Shown here one piece after another: positions 42,218 through 50,748 of a DNA stretch of 64,000 bases. Source of the DNA: Streptomyces venezuelae (GTDB taxonomy: Bacteria > Actinomycetota > Actinomycetes > Streptomycetales > Streptomycetaceae); assembly GCF_008642295.1 (NCBI RefSeq), contig NZ_CP029190.1, positions 4,571,501 through 4,635,500 of the forward strand, written 5' to 3'. Numbering within the stretch: position 1 is the first letter of the stretch; every line of letters starts with the position of its first letter. The notes beneath the pieces were generated by a model. It did no database searches, had not been told where the DNA came from, and saw nothing but the letters and a program-made list of their open reading frames with translations. The translations under genes and the position numbers were made by a program.

Positions 42218-43416
42218 TGCACACCCCCCTCGAGCGCGCCCGCGGTCCGGGTCCGTGCGAGGTACGCGGAAGCCGCCTGGAGCTCGCCCGTCAGCGACTC
42301 CACCGTCGCCGCCATGTTCTCCGTCGCCTGCACTTTGAACGTGTCGATCGTGTCCAGGGTCCGGTAGATCTGCGCGAACGCCGACCGCAGGGTCTCCGCC
42401 CCCACCGCCGGATCGGCCGCGATCCGCTGGATCTCCCCGCTCTGCGTGCTCAGCATCTCCGCATTGCCGCGGATCAGCTCCTCGGTCGTATTCCGCAGCG
42501 TGTTGACCTGCTCGACCACCTTGCGCTGGTTGTCCAGGGCCGAGGCGAGCATCACCGCGATCCGCAGGGCGGACACGGTCGTGGTCGCCGCCCGGTCCAC
42601 GCCCTTGATCAGCTCGTCGTTGTTCCGCCGGACCACGTCCATCGCCAGGTACCCCTGGGCGCAGACGGCCAGCTGGGTCAGCAGGTCCTGGTGCTTCTGC
42701 CGGACCGGGAACAGCACGTCCGCCCGCATGGCGTCGGCCTGCGCCGGGTCCGTCCCCGCCACCTCCGCCACCCGCTGCTCGACCGCCGAGTCCAGGGCCT
42801 CGGTGAGCACGGCGTACTCCTGGAGCTTGCCCATGGTTTCCCAGAGCCGGGCCCGCTCGGTGTGCAGGGCCGCGTTGTCGCGGCGCAGCTCGTCCTGGCC
42901 GCTGCGCAGCGCGCCGACGATCCTGTTGAGGGTGGCCTGCGAGGAGGCGTACTTGGCCACGTGGTCACGGAACCGGTTGCCCCCGGGCAGCCGGGCGAGG
43001 AGTTTGCGGGCGCCCTTGGCGGGGGTGTCGCGGGGGTCGAGGTCCTCGACGGTGCGGCGCAGCTCGACCAGCGAGCCGGCGACCCGGCCCTGCGCGTCGC
43101 CGCCGTCGGTGGACAGGGAGCGCACCGCCCGGTCCAGCATCCGGTTCGACTGCTGGGCGGCGCTGCGGATGTCGGCGGCGCCGAGGCCGGCTATCTCCCC
43201 GATCCGGGTGGCGAACTCGGGGGAGCGGGCATCGAGTCCGGCGAGCGTGCCGACGTACTCCCCGGCCCGCCGGGCCATCTCCTCGTGGACCCCGTCCTGG
43301 AGCGGGACCAGGCCGGAGGCCTGCTCCCGGCGGACCGGGGCGACGGGTTCGGGGGCGGTGAGGACGAGCGGTGCGGTGGCGGTGACGGCCGGGTCCTCGG
43401 GTGGTGTCAGTGTCAT
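42214..43416 (-). CDS. Toxic anion resistance protein, TelA/KlaA family
   Basis: A 400-residue soluble helical protein with TelA marks: MLDRAVRSL, FRDHVAKYASSQATLNRIVGALRSGQDELRRDNAAL and ALRIAVMLASALDNQRKVVEQVN. Genes of this family are tied to tellurite resistance and, in wider surveys, to stress and antiviral chemical-defence clusters of the TerD type. The start codon is ATG at 43416. It sits 15 bp after the upstream binding-protein gene and overlaps the VWA gene by 4 nt, so the three are one operon. No TerD, TerC or TerZ gene is present in the window. Confidence 0.87.
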   Translation of the reverse strand: MTLTPPEDPAVTATAPLVLTAPEPVAPVRREQASGLVPLQDGVHEEMARRAGEYVGTLAGLDARSPEFATRIGEIAGLGAADIRSAAQQSNRMLDRAVRSLSTDGGDAQGRVAGSLVELRRTVEDLDPRDTPAKGARKLLARLPGGNRFRDHVAKYASSQATLNRIVGALRSGQDELRRDNAALHTERARLWETMGKLQEYAVLTEALDSAVEQRVAEVAGTDPAQADAMRADVLFPVRQKHQDLLTQLAVCAQGYLAMDVVRRNNDELIKGVDRAATTTVSALRIAVMLASALDNQRKVVEQVNTLRNTTEELIRGNAEMLSTQSGEIQRIAADPAVGAETLRSAFAQIYRTLDTIDTFKVQATENMAATVESLTGELQAASAYLARTRTAGALEGGVQ

Positions 43417-43431
43417 CTGCGTACTCGTCCT

Positions 43432-44538
43432 CTAGCCCTTGGCCCGCTCGGCGAGCGTCTGCAGGATCTTCACGGTGGGGGTGCCGACCTGGTTGATGCC
43501 GGCCAGGTTCTGGTTGAGGTAGGCGGTGTGCGGGGCGGTGGCCTGGGTGAACTCCTGGACGCCGTTCTGCGGCCGGAATCCGTGGCGGACCGCCAGCTCG
43601 CGCAGCCGGGGGTCGGTGGAGAGCAGCTCGCCGAGCTCCTTGGCCTTGTCGTTCAGCGGTACGAAGGTGTGGTCGCTGTTGACGGTGGTGTCGGGGTACA
43701 GGACGACCATGTCCCCGGCGGGCTGGTTGCGCAGCAGCAGCGCCGCGACCTGGGACTCGTACACGAGGACGAGCGGCTGGCCCGCCCCGCTGACGAACTC
43801 CCGGAACGGGGCGTCGGTGCTGGGCGGTTGCTGGCCCTGCGGGGCGGTGAGCTTGTGGAGCAGCGGGGCGGTGGTCTCGATGCCCTTGGCGTCGGAGACC
43901 ACGGTGTGGCCGTTGGCGACGTTGGAGAGGGCGGCGAGGTAGAGGGCGCCGGAGTTGGAGGAGCTCGGGTCGGTGGACCGGATGAGGACCTTCCCGAGGA
44001 GCTCGGGGTGGGCTTCGGAGCCCTTGAGCTGCTGCCAGGTGCGGTCCTCGCCGGCGGCCTTGACGAAGGCGCCCATCGCGAGGGTGCCGGTGTTCTTCCC
44101 GGTCATCCGGACGAGCCCGTTCTGGGCGAGCACCTGAGCGGTTCCCGTACGGGTGACCACGACGAGCGGCGAGAAGAAGGGCACCACCTGCGAGCCCTGG
44201 ACCCCGGCCTTGGCCTTGACCTCCTTGGCGGGTTCGCTGCTGCCGGGGAATGCGAAGTCGTAGTTTTTGAGGGGGAGTTGGTCCATGGCCCAGGAGCCGG
44301 ACGTCTCCGTTCTGACGGTGTAGCCCTTGGCGGAAAGGGCCTTCACCACGTCGGGGTCGGCGAAGAACTCGGACTTCTCCGAGCCGATCACGCCGTGCAC
44401 GGTCTTCGTTGCCGTGTGTTCTGGGTCCTGAGCTCCGCCTCCTGCCAAGATGACGGCTACCACGCCACCGATCAGCAGGACTGCCAGGACGATTCCGAGG
44501 ATGCGTCTCACGGGGGCAGCGTGCTCACGGAAACCCAC
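43432..44538 (-). CDS. Membrane-anchored periplasmic-binding-like protein
   Basis: A 368-residue protein with an N-terminal signal anchor (RRILGIVLAVLLIGGVVAVILAGG) and a type-II binding-protein fold (GVIGSEKSEFFADPDVVKALSAKGY ... YDFAFPGSSEPA ... VLIRSTDPSSSNSGALYLAALS). The Ser/Asn cluster SSSNSG lies where phosphate-type binding proteins hold their anion. No ABC permease or ATPase is near. The GTG at 44538 has no clear ribosome-binding site; a later GTG is possible. First gene of the TelA operon. Confidence 0.75.
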   Translation of the reverse strand: MGFREHAAPVRRILGIVLAVLLIGGVVAVILAGGGAQDPEHTATKTVHGVIGSEKSEFFADPDVVKALSAKGYTVRTETSGSWAMDQLPLKNYDFAFPGSSEPAKEVKAKAGVQGSQVVPFFSPLVVVTRTGTAQVLAQNGLVRMTGKNTGTLAMGAFVKAAGEDRTWQQLKGSEAHPELLGKVLIRSTDPSSSNSGALYLAALSNVANGHTVVSDAKGIETTAPLLHKLTAPQGQQPPSTDAPFREFVSGAGQPLVLVYESQVAALLLRNQPAGDMVVLYPDTTVNSDHTFVPLNDKAKELGELLSTDPRLRELAVRHGFRPQNGVQEFTQATAPHTAYLNQNLAGINQVGTPTVKILQTLAERAKG

Positions 44539-44616
44539 ATTCCGCGCTGAATTGAATGAACGTCAGGTGACGAGGTGGTCCCACTTCGACATGGCATGGG
44601 AAGGAAGGGTCGGACC

Positions 44617-45105
44617 ATGAATGCGTCGAGGAATGTGCCGAGATGGCAGGGGTGGTTCGTGGGCCTGGTGGGCTTGGCGGCGCTGCTCGTCTTCGCCCCG
44701 CTGGGGCTGTACGTGTGGGCGAGCGGCGGGTCCTCCGAGCCGGCGGGCGCAGTGGGTGTGGCGGCAGCGCCGTACGTTCCGGTGGAGGATGCGGCGGTGT
44801 CCGGCTGCCGAATCGATCCGGCAAGCAGGCGGCTGCTGGCGGACATCGAGGTGAAGAGCCGGGCGCCGGGGGTGGGCTCGTACGTGGTGACGGTCGGGTT
44901 CCGTCAGGATCCGCCCCTGGGCACGGCACAGGCGCTGGTGCGGCTGGACCGGGTGGCGCCGGGTATCGCCGCGCGCGGGGAGGCGGTCGGGCCGGTGTGG
45001 CCGGCCGGGGTGACTCCGTGGTGCGGAGTGGTGGGGGCGGAGTTCGAGGGAGCGGAGTTCGCGGGGCCGGTCCGAGTGGGGCCGAGCGGAGTGGGGCCGG
45101 GCTGA
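44617..45105 (+). CDS. Membrane-anchored small extracytoplasmic protein
   Basis: A 162-residue protein: a short cytoplasmic head (MNASRNVPRWQ), one helix (GWFVGLVGLAALLVFAPLGLYVW), a linker and a beta-rich domain with conserved-looking Cys (VSGCRIDP and PWCGVVGA). It ends in a Gly/Pro tail that is repetitive (VGAEFEGAEFAGPVRVGPSGVGP). The start at 44617 has GGAAGG 9 nt upstream. It is divergent from the TelA operon (78-bp gap), so they may share a regulator. Function unknown. Confidence 0.7.
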   Translation: MNASRNVPRWQGWFVGLVGLAALLVFAPLGLYVWASGGSSEPAGAVGVAAAPYVPVEDAAVSGCRIDPASRRLLADIEVKSRAPGVGSYVVTVGFRQDPPLGTAQALVRLDRVAPGIAARGEAVGPVWPAGVTPWCGVVGAEFEGAEFAGPVRVGPSGVGPG

Positions 45106-45135
45106 GTGAGTCCGGGCCCGGACTGGGGCATGGCT

Positions 45136-45168
45136 CCCGGTCCGAGGCCTCCGCGGCCTCGGACCGGG
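45136..45168. terminator. Strong bidirectional terminator
   Basis: cccggtccgaggcc (45136-45149) pairs exactly with ggcctcggaccggg (45155-45168) around a 5-nt loop. It lies between two convergent genes. Confidence 0.85.
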
Positions 45169-45172
45169 GCCG

Positions 45173-45568
45173 TCAGAGGGCGCCGGCCAGGTCGGTGGCG
45201 GCGAGGGCGGCGGTGTGCGCGTCCATCTGCTCGGCGGCCAGGATCGCGACACCGGTGTCGGCGCGCGAGGCGGCGACGAGGAGTACCCGCGCGGCGAGGT
45301 CGTGCGCGCGGCGGTGCAGGTCGGAGCGGGGCTCACCGGACAGTCCGGCGTGCCGGGCCGGCGGGGTGCCGCGCAGCCGGGCCACCTGGGTGGCGATCTG
45401 CTCGGCGGCCTGGTCGAGGCCGAGCTCGTCGGTGACGGTGAGCAGGGCCGACAGGTGTCCGGCGAGCTGGATGTCCAGCTCCTCGGAGCGGCTGCGGTGC
45501 GGGTAGTCGGCTCGGCCGCGGCCCATGCGGTGGACCGCAGCCGCCGTCTTGCGGTTCGGCTCGTACAT
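45173..45568 (-). CDS. Small helical protein of unknown function
   Basis: A 131-residue mostly helical, soluble protein with no Cys and no recognised domain. The body (LDIQLAGHLSALLTVTDELGLDQAAEQIATQ... and HDLAARVLLVAASRADTGVAILAAEQMDAHTAALAA) looks like an all-helix bundle. Similar short proteins are common in Streptomyces without a known role. It lies 71 bp after the aminotransferase gene on the same strand. Confidence 0.65.
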   Translation of the reverse strand: MYEPNRKTAAAVHRMGRGRADYPHRSRSEELDIQLAGHLSALLTVTDELGLDQAAEQIATQVARLRGTPPARHAGLSGEPRSDLHRRAHDLAARVLLVAASRADTGVAILAAEQMDAHTAALAATDLAGAL

Positions 45569-45639
45569 GAGGATGGCCTCCTGCCGTGGTCAGGAGACCA
45601 TCCTACATTGGATTGGGTCTAAGGTTGAGCTGAATCCGG

Positions 45640-46851
45640 TCAGTGCTGGGAGTAGCCGTCCAGGAAGTTGCCGATGCGGGTGACGGCGTCGGCGAGGTCC
45701 GTGGCGGTGGGCAGGGTCACGATCCGGAAGTGGTCCGGTTCGGTCCAGTTGAACCCGGTGCCGTGGACCACCATGATCTTCTCGGCCCGCAGCAGGTCGA
45801 GGACCATCTGCCGGTCGTCCTTGATCTTGTAGACGGCCGGATCCAGCTTGGGGAACAGGTACAGCGCGCCCTTGGGCTTCACGCAGCTGATGCCGGGGAT
45901 CTGCGTCAGCAGGTCGTATGCGGTGTCGCGCTGCTCCAGCAGCCGGCCGCCCGGCAGCACCAGGTCGTTGATCGACTGCCGGCCGCCGAGGGCGGTGGCC
46001 ACGGCGTGCTGGGACGGCATGTTCGCGCAGAGGCGCATGTTCGCCAGGATGGTGAGGCCCTCGATGTACGAGGCCGCGTGGTGCTTGGGGCCGCAGACCG
46101 CCATCCAGCCGGCCCGGTAGCCGGCGACGCGGTAGTTCTTGGACAGCCCGTTGAAGGTCAGGCACAGCAGGTCCGGCGCGATCGCGGCGGTGTTGGTGTG
46201 CGTGGCGCCGTCGAAGAGGATCCGGTCGTAGATCTCGTCCGAGCAGACGACCAGGTTGTGGCGGCGGGCGATGTCCGTCAGGCCGCGCAGCATCTCGTCG
46301 TCGTAGACGGCGCCGGTGGGGTTGTTCGGGTTGATGATCACCAGCGCGCGGGTGCGGTCGGTGATCTTGCGCTCGATGTCGGCCAGGTCCGGCATCCAGT
46401 CGGACTGCTCGTCGCAGCGGTAGTGCACGGCGGTGCCGCCGGCCAGCGAGACGGAGGCGGTCCAGAGCGGGTAGTCCGGGGCGGGGACGAGTACCTCGTC
46501 GCCGTCGTCCAGCAGCGCCTGCATCGACATCTGGATCAGCTCGGAGACGCCGTTGCCGAGGTAGATGTCCTCGACGTCCAGCGCGATGCCCTTGGTCTCG
46601 TAGTGCTGCACCACCGCACGGCGTGCGGACAGCAGGCCCTTGGCGTCCCCGTAGCCGTGTGCGCTGCCGAGGTTGCGGAGCATGTCCTCAAGGATCTCCG
46701 GCGGGCACTCGAAGCCGAAGGCCGCGGGGTTGCCGGTATTGAGCTTGAGGATGCGATGACCTGCTGCTTCGAGTCGCATGGCCTCTTCGAGCACGGGGCC
46801 GCGGATCTCGTAGCAGACATTGGCGAGCTTCGTTGACTGGATCACCTGCAT
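45640..46851 (-). CDS. Aminotransferase, alanine transaminase type (AlaA/AlaT-like)
   Basis: A 403-residue fold-type I PLP enzyme. The PLP lysine is K238 in FNGLSKNYRVAGYRAGW; other marks are LNTGNPAAFGFECP, HGYGDAKGLLSARRAV, NPNNPTGAVY and DEIYDRI. It is closest to AlaA/AlaT proteins that move amino groups between alanine, glutamate and pyruvate. No dedicated pathway neighbour is present. Substrate unproven. Confidence 0.9.
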   Translation of the reverse strand: MQVIQSTKLANVCYEIRGPVLEEAMRLEAAGHRILKLNTGNPAAFGFECPPEILEDMLRNLGSAHGYGDAKGLLSARRAVVQHYETKGIALDVEDIYLGNGVSELIQMSMQALLDDGDEVLVPAPDYPLWTASVSLAGGTAVHYRCDEQSDWMPDLADIERKITDRTRALVIINPNNPTGAVYDDEMLRGLTDIARRHNLVVCSDEIYDRILFDGATHTNTAAIAPDLLCLTFNGLSKNYRVAGYRAGWMAVCGPKHHAASYIEGLTILANMRLCANMPSQHAVATALGGRQSINDLVLPGGRLLEQRDTAYDLLTQIPGISCVKPKGALYLFPKLDPAVYKIKDDRQMVLDLLRAEKIMVVHGTGFNWTEPDHFRIVTLPTATDLADAVTRIGNFLDGYSQH

Positions 46852-47061
46852 GACGGGAGCTTACGGGGCCGGTGGCCGTCGCCGCTTCGGCTTTTGGGAC
46901 GAGGTGAGGGTGGTGAGGGTGGAGAAATGTCCCGATTCGGGGGATGGGGAGGTGGGAGCGGCGCGCATCCTTGGAAACGGGGGGCGGGGCGCCGTTCCGG
47001 CCTGCGGAACGGGTGCGGTCCTGCTCCGCGGGGAGAGCCCGTGTTGCCCTCGTCACGTCCG

Positions 47062-47101
47062 GGCGACCGGGCGGCACCCGCCGTCCGGCCGCCCGGTCGC
47101 C
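47062..47101. terminator. Terminator after the sigma-partner gene
   Basis: ggcgaccgggcgg (47062-47074) pairs exactly with ccgcccggtcgcc (47089-47101). It starts at the stop codon of the minus-strand gene ending at 47103 and faces the aminotransferase promoter region. Confidence 0.8.
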
Positions 47102-47102
47102 G

Positions 47103-47987
47103 TCACCCTCCGGGGATGACCTGCTGGCGTTCCTGCATCGGGTTCAGGTCGGCGTACTTGACCAGGTCCATGAAGCCGGGGTGGGCGGCGGCCGTCAGCA
47201 GTTGCCTACTGGTGACCGGGGCCGAGGCCTTGGCCGCCGGGTCCGGGTTGACCTCCAGGGAGACCTCGCTCTTCCCGTAGGAGAACTGGACCGTGGTGGC
47301 CGTGGTCCCCGGCGAGTCGGTGGTGAAGCTGAATGCGATGGCCTCGATCCCGCCCGGCAGAGTGGCCCGCTCACAGCTTCCGGCCTTGACGATCCGGGGG
47401 TCCTCGGGGCACGAGGTCAGACGGGAGCTGCCGTCGGAGGGCCGCACCGAGAAGAGGATGGGGAAGACCTTGCCGTCCTTCGTCTCGCCCTGGTACCGCT
47501 TCACGTTCAGGTCGACCGGCCGGATCAGGCCGATCTCGGCAGGCAGCAGCTCCTCGAAGCGCAGGGCCGCCCGCTGCTGGTGCTGAGCCCGGCGTTCCCG
47601 CTCCGCGGGCGGCAGCGCGGCCATGGCCCGTTCGGTGGCACTGGTGGGTTCGATGTGCACCGGCGTCCGGTACGGCTTCGGCTCCGGGGCCGGGACCGGG
47701 GCGACCGATTCGCCGGGCGCGGGTGTGCCGGTGGCGGCGGGGTTGACCGTCGACTCACCGCCGCCACCGAGGGGCAGCAGTGCAGTGGTGCCGAACACCA
47801 CCGTCCCGGCCACACAGGCGACCGCGGTCGCGATCGCGGCCCGGGCGCGCATCCTGCGGCGCCGGCCCTGGGTGATCGCGGCCGGCACCAGGTCGTGGAA
47901 CCCCGGCAGCTCCTCCACCGTACGTTCCATGGCGTCCCGGACCAGCAGAGCGCTCTGGCGGTCGTCTACAGGCATGTTGTCTTCCAT
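47103..47987 (-). CDS. Single-pass membrane protein downstream of a sigma factor
   Basis: A 294-residue protein: a short cytoplasmic N-terminus (about 45 residues), an Arg-rich stop, one membrane helix (AIATAVACVAGTVVFGTTALL) and a Pro-rich linker, then a beta-rich external domain (LSFTT..., VNPDPAAKASAPVT). Position 9 bp after the sigma gene and this topology are typical of partners of SigE-type factors, but no anti-sigma zinc domain is seen. The second ATG (47975) has a better ribosome-binding site (GGAAG) and may be the true start. Confidence 0.72.
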   Translation of the reverse strand: MEDNMPVDDRQSALLVRDAMERTVEELPGFHDLVPAAITQGRRRRMRARAAIATAVACVAGTVVFGTTALLPLGGGGESTVNPAATGTPAPGESVAPVPAPEPKPYRTPVHIEPTSATERAMAALPPAERERRAQHQQRAALRFEELLPAEIGLIRPVDLNVKRYQGETKDGKVFPILFSVRPSDGSSRLTSCPEDPRIVKAGSCERATLPGGIEAIAFSFTTDSPGTTATTVQFSYGKSEVSLEVNPDPAAKASAPVTSRQLLTAAAHPGFMDLVKYADLNPMQERQQVIPGG

Positions 47988-47996
47988 GCGGTTTTC

Positions 47997-48530
47997 TCAG
48001 CTCCACGTCGCGTAGTGGTGGGCCTCGCCCAGTTGGGTGCGCAGCTTCGCCAGGGAGCGTGAGCACTGGCTCTTGACCGTCGACTCGCTGCATTTGAGGA
48101 GCTCGGCGACGGACTCGACGCTCTGGTCCTCCCAGTACCGCAGGACGACCATGGCGCGCGCTCTGGGCGGCAGCCCGGCCAGCGCCGACAGCAGGGTCAC
48201 CCGCAGATCGGCGTGGTCGGGCGCGGGCCGGGGGTCGGGGCGGGAGTGGGCCAGCAGGTCCCGCAGCCGTCGCCGCCGCTCGGCCAGGTAGGTGCGGGTG
48301 AGCACCGTCCTGGCGTAGGCCTCGATGTGGTCGGCGGCGCTCGCCCGCTTCCAGTGCTGGAACATCTTGGCGAGTGTCGTCTGCGTCAGATCCCGGGCGG
48401 TGTCCGTGTCTCCGCACAGCAGGTACGCGGTCCGGTACAGCCGTCTCTGGCTTGCCCGGGCGAAGGTCTCGAAGCTGTCGGGCCCGTCGGAGCCGTCCCG
48501 CGCTTCGGAGCCCCGGCCGTAGTCCGGCAT
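47997..48530 (-). CDS. SigE family (SigE-14 type) ECF sigma factor
   Basis: A 177-residue sigma factor with region 2 (SQRRLYRTAYLLCGDTDTARDLTQ) and region 4 (LPPRARAMVVLRYWEDQSVESVAELL, then KCSESTVKSQCSRSLAKLR). The start is fixed by AAAGGAG 5 nt before the ATG at 48530. It would direct RNA polymerase to stress or development promoters; the partner gene below is probably its membrane-bound modulator. Target genes unknown. Confidence 0.9.
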   Translation of the reverse strand: MPDYGRGSEARDGSDGPDSFETFARASQRRLYRTAYLLCGDTDTARDLTQTTLAKMFQHWKRASAADHIEAYARTVLTRTYLAERRRRLRDLLAHSRPDPRPAPDHADLRVTLLSALAGLPPRARAMVVLRYWEDQSVESVAELLKCSESTVKSQCSRSLAKLRTQLGEAHHYATWS

Positions 48531-48670
48531 CTGCTCTCCTTTCCGGGGCCCGTCTTCCAAGGGGCCCGTGCCTGTCACCCCACTTCAGAGCGCTGCCGCA
48601 CGCTAAAGGTTGAAACCGAATTTCTGCGACCAGCGAACCTGCGACCTGCGGGCGCCAGGACAATGGGCCC

Positions 48671-49174
48671 ATGCGGATCAGAGCAGTGGACGGCGGCGAG
48701 TTGCCCCTCCTTCAGGACATCGAGCGGGCTGCGGGCCGATGGTTCCGCGACATCGGCATGCCGGAGATCGCCGATGACGAGCCGCTCTCCGTGGCCGAGC
48801 TCGCCCGGTACCAGCAGGCCGGGCTGGCCTGGGTGGCCGTCGGCACCGGTGGTCCCGTGGGGTATCTGATCGCGGAGCCGGTCGACGGGCTGCTCCACGT
48901 CGAGCAGGTGTCGGTACATCCGGACAGCGCCCGGCGCGGCATCGGGCGGCTGCTGCTGGAGCACGTGGCGGAGCGGGCCGTGGCGGACGGAGTGCCCGCC
49001 TTGACCCTCACGACGTTCACCGAGGTGGCGTGGAACGCCCCGTATTACGAGCGGTGCGGGTTCCGCCCGCTCGGTGAGGATGACCTCGGCCCGGAACTGC
49101 GGGCCATCCGGGACCGGGAGATCGCCCATGGCCTGGACCGGTGGCCGCGGGTGTGTATGAGGAGGGACCTGTGA
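48671..49174 (+). CDS. GNAT family N-acetyltransferase
   Basis: A 167-residue acetyltransferase with the acetyl-CoA motif VHPDSARRGIGRLLLEHV and the C-terminal NAPYYERCGFRPLGE. The best start is the ATG at 48671: GACAAT lies 6 nt upstream and no Shine-Dalgarno is seen, suggesting a leaderless mRNA. Its stop overlaps the GTG of the macrodomain gene, so the two are translated together. Substrate unknown. Confidence 0.9.
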   Translation: MRIRAVDGGELPLLQDIERAAGRWFRDIGMPEIADDEPLSVAELARYQQAGLAWVAVGTGGPVGYLIAEPVDGLLHVEQVSVHPDSARRGIGRLLLEHVAERAVADGVPALTLTTFTEVAWNAPYYERCGFRPLGEDDLGPELRAIRDREIAHGLDRWPRVCMRRDL

Positions 49175-49638
49175 GGATCATCGCGGGGGATGCGACCAGT
49201 CCGCAGGCCAAGGGGCCGAAGATCATTGCGCATGTGTGCAATGACCTGGGCGGGTGGGGCAAGGGGTTCGTGCTGGCGATATCGCGCCGATGGCCCCAGC
49301 CGGAGGCGGAGTACCGGGCCTGGCACCGGGCGCGCTCCAAGAACGACTTCGGGCTCGGGGCCGTGCAGCTGGTACAGGTCCGGCCCGATGTGTGGGTGGC
49401 CAACATGGTCGGCCAGCGGGGGATGCGGACCGGCAGCGGCGGCCCGCCGATCCGCTACGACGCGCTGGAGCGCTGCCTCGGCGCACTGGCCGGCCACGCC
49501 GAGGCCCTGGGGGCCTCGGTGCACATGCCGCGCATCGGGTGCGGGCTGGCCGGCGGCAAGTGGTCGCGGGTCGAACCGCTGATCACCGAGGCGTTGTGCG
49601 CACGCGGGGTTGACGTGACGGTCTACGACTTCGCGTGA
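49171..49638 (+). CDS. Macrodomain protein (ADP-ribose-binding, Poa1p-like)
   Basis: A 155-residue single macrodomain. It begins VRIIAGDAT and has the ADP-ribose loops AHVCNDLGGWGKGFV and MPRIGCGLAGGKW. Macrodomains bind or hydrolyse ADP-ribose esters and ADP-ribose-1''-phosphate. The GTG overlaps the GNAT stop (GTGA) with GGAGGGA before it. Its last 16 bp overlap the convergent DUF397 gene. A partner ADP-ribosyltransferase gene is not in the window. Confidence 0.88.
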   Translation: MRIIAGDATSPQAKGPKIIAHVCNDLGGWGKGFVLAISRRWPQPEAEYRAWHRARSKNDFGLGAVQLVQVRPDVWVANMVGQRGMRTGSGGPPIRYDALERCLGALAGHAEALGASVHMPRIGCGLAGGKWSRVEPLITEALCARGVDVTVYDFA

Positions 49639-49868
49639 GCGAGGAAGGCGGCCCAGGCGGCGGACGGGACCGTGAAGGTCGGGCTGGTCCCGCCGAGCTT
49701 GGAGTCGCGGACGTGGACGGTGTGGGGACAGGTCGCGACCTCGACGCAGGCGCTGCCCTGGTCGTCGCTGTACGTCGACTTGCGCCAGTCCAGGGCTACT
49801 TCGATGCAGTCGCTGCCCTGGCCATCGCTGTAACTGGACTTGAACCATGTCAGTCGGCTGCTGCTCAT
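49623..49868 (-). CDS. DUF397 protein with duplicated motif
   Basis: An 81-residue protein of the DUF397 family found beside XRE/DUF5753 regulators. The family motif occurs twice: WFKSSYSDGQGSDCIEVA (residues 8-25) and WRKSTYSDDQGSACVEVA (28-45), followed by the usual VHVRDSK and AWAAFLAHA end. Most family members show the motif once, so this looks like an internal tandem duplication. The ATG overlaps the stop of the regulator gene. Confidence 0.9.
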   Translation of the reverse strand: MSSSRLTWFKSSYSDGQGSDCIEVALDWRKSTYSDDQGSACVEVATCPHTVHVRDSKLGGTSPTFTVPSAAWAAFLAHAKS

Positions 49869-50659
49869 AGCTCCTCCGCGACCTGCTTGATGAAGTCCGT
49901 TGATTCCGCCTTGCTGAGGGCGTGCATGCGGATCATGTCATGGGTTTCGGTGAGCCGGCCGACCCTGTCGAGGTCGGTGTACATTGCGCTCGTTTCTTGG
50001 CCCTCGGCCCAGGCCCAGACCTGATGTTCGGGTGTCTTGAGGAGAAGGATCGGGCCGGAGAGCGCGGCGCCCGGGCACCTGCCCCGAGGGAGGATCTGGA
50101 CCGAGACGTTGCGCAGTCCGGCGAACTCCAGCATGTGGTGCAACTGCTGCCTCATGATGCCTGGTCCGCCGATGTCGGTGTGCAGCGCTGCCTCGTTGAC
50201 GATGAAGCTGTACACCGTCCTGATGCGGCGCTTCATCGTCTCCTGACGTTCGAGACGGGCGCGGACGCGTTCCTCCACGGTCTCGTCGTCGAGCGGCGGG
50301 CTGCTTGAGCTGATCAGTGCGCGGGCGTATTCCTCGGTCTGGACAAGGCCGGGGATGAACAACGGCTGGTACGAGTGGAAGGCGATGCACTCCGTCTCCG
50401 CGGCCATGAACTCCTCGGAGCGTTTGGGGAACGGCTCCGGCTTCATGTACTCCGCCGCGGCGATGAGTTTGCCGCTCGCGCCGAACATCGCGTCCGCGAT
50501 CTGGAGGAGTCTGAGAGTCGGCCGACGACGGCCCTGTTCCATCGACTTCACCGTGTCGACGCCGTACCCCGCCTCCTGGGCGAGCGCCTCGCGGGTGACG
50601 CCCGCCTCGGTGCGCCACAGCTTGATCTGGTTGCCGCCGTACCGCCACGCCTCGGTCAT
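49865..50659 (-). CDS. XRE family regulator with DUF5753 domain (WhiJ/Scr1-like)
   Basis: A 264-residue regulator. Residues about 10-65 are a helix-turn-helix (VTREALAQEAGYGVDTVKSMEQGRRR), the rest the DUF5753 domain (ECIAFHSYQPLFIPGLVQTEEYARAL ... SVQILPRGRCPG). It is paired with DUF397 in a 4-nt overlap, as in WhiJ-type loci, where the regulator acts on development or antibiotic genes and the small protein is thought to modify it. The start is the ATG at 50659. No ATP-binding third member is present. Confidence 0.92.
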   Translation of the reverse strand: MTEAWRYGGNQIKLWRTEAGVTREALAQEAGYGVDTVKSMEQGRRRPTLRLLQIADAMFGASGKLIAAAEYMKPEPFPKRSEEFMAAETECIAFHSYQPLFIPGLVQTEEYARALISSSSPPLDDETVEERVRARLERQETMKRRIRTVYSFIVNEAALHTDIGGPGIMRQQLHHMLEFAGLRNVSVQILPRGRCPGAALSGPILLLKTPEHQVWAWAEGQETSAMYTDLDRVGRLTETHDMIRMHALSKAESTDFIKQVAEEL

Positions 50660-50748
50660 CCGTGTCCTCCCCTCGACCCCGCCCCGATGCTCGCCCGGCC
50701 CTTACCCGCTTCGGGACGTTTTCGAGCATGGATCACACGATCGAGTGG

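Noticed and set aside
39862..44538. Calling the TelA operon tellurite resistance
   Set aside because: TelA alone does not prove it; no TerB/C/D/Z gene is here and the partner genes are atypical.
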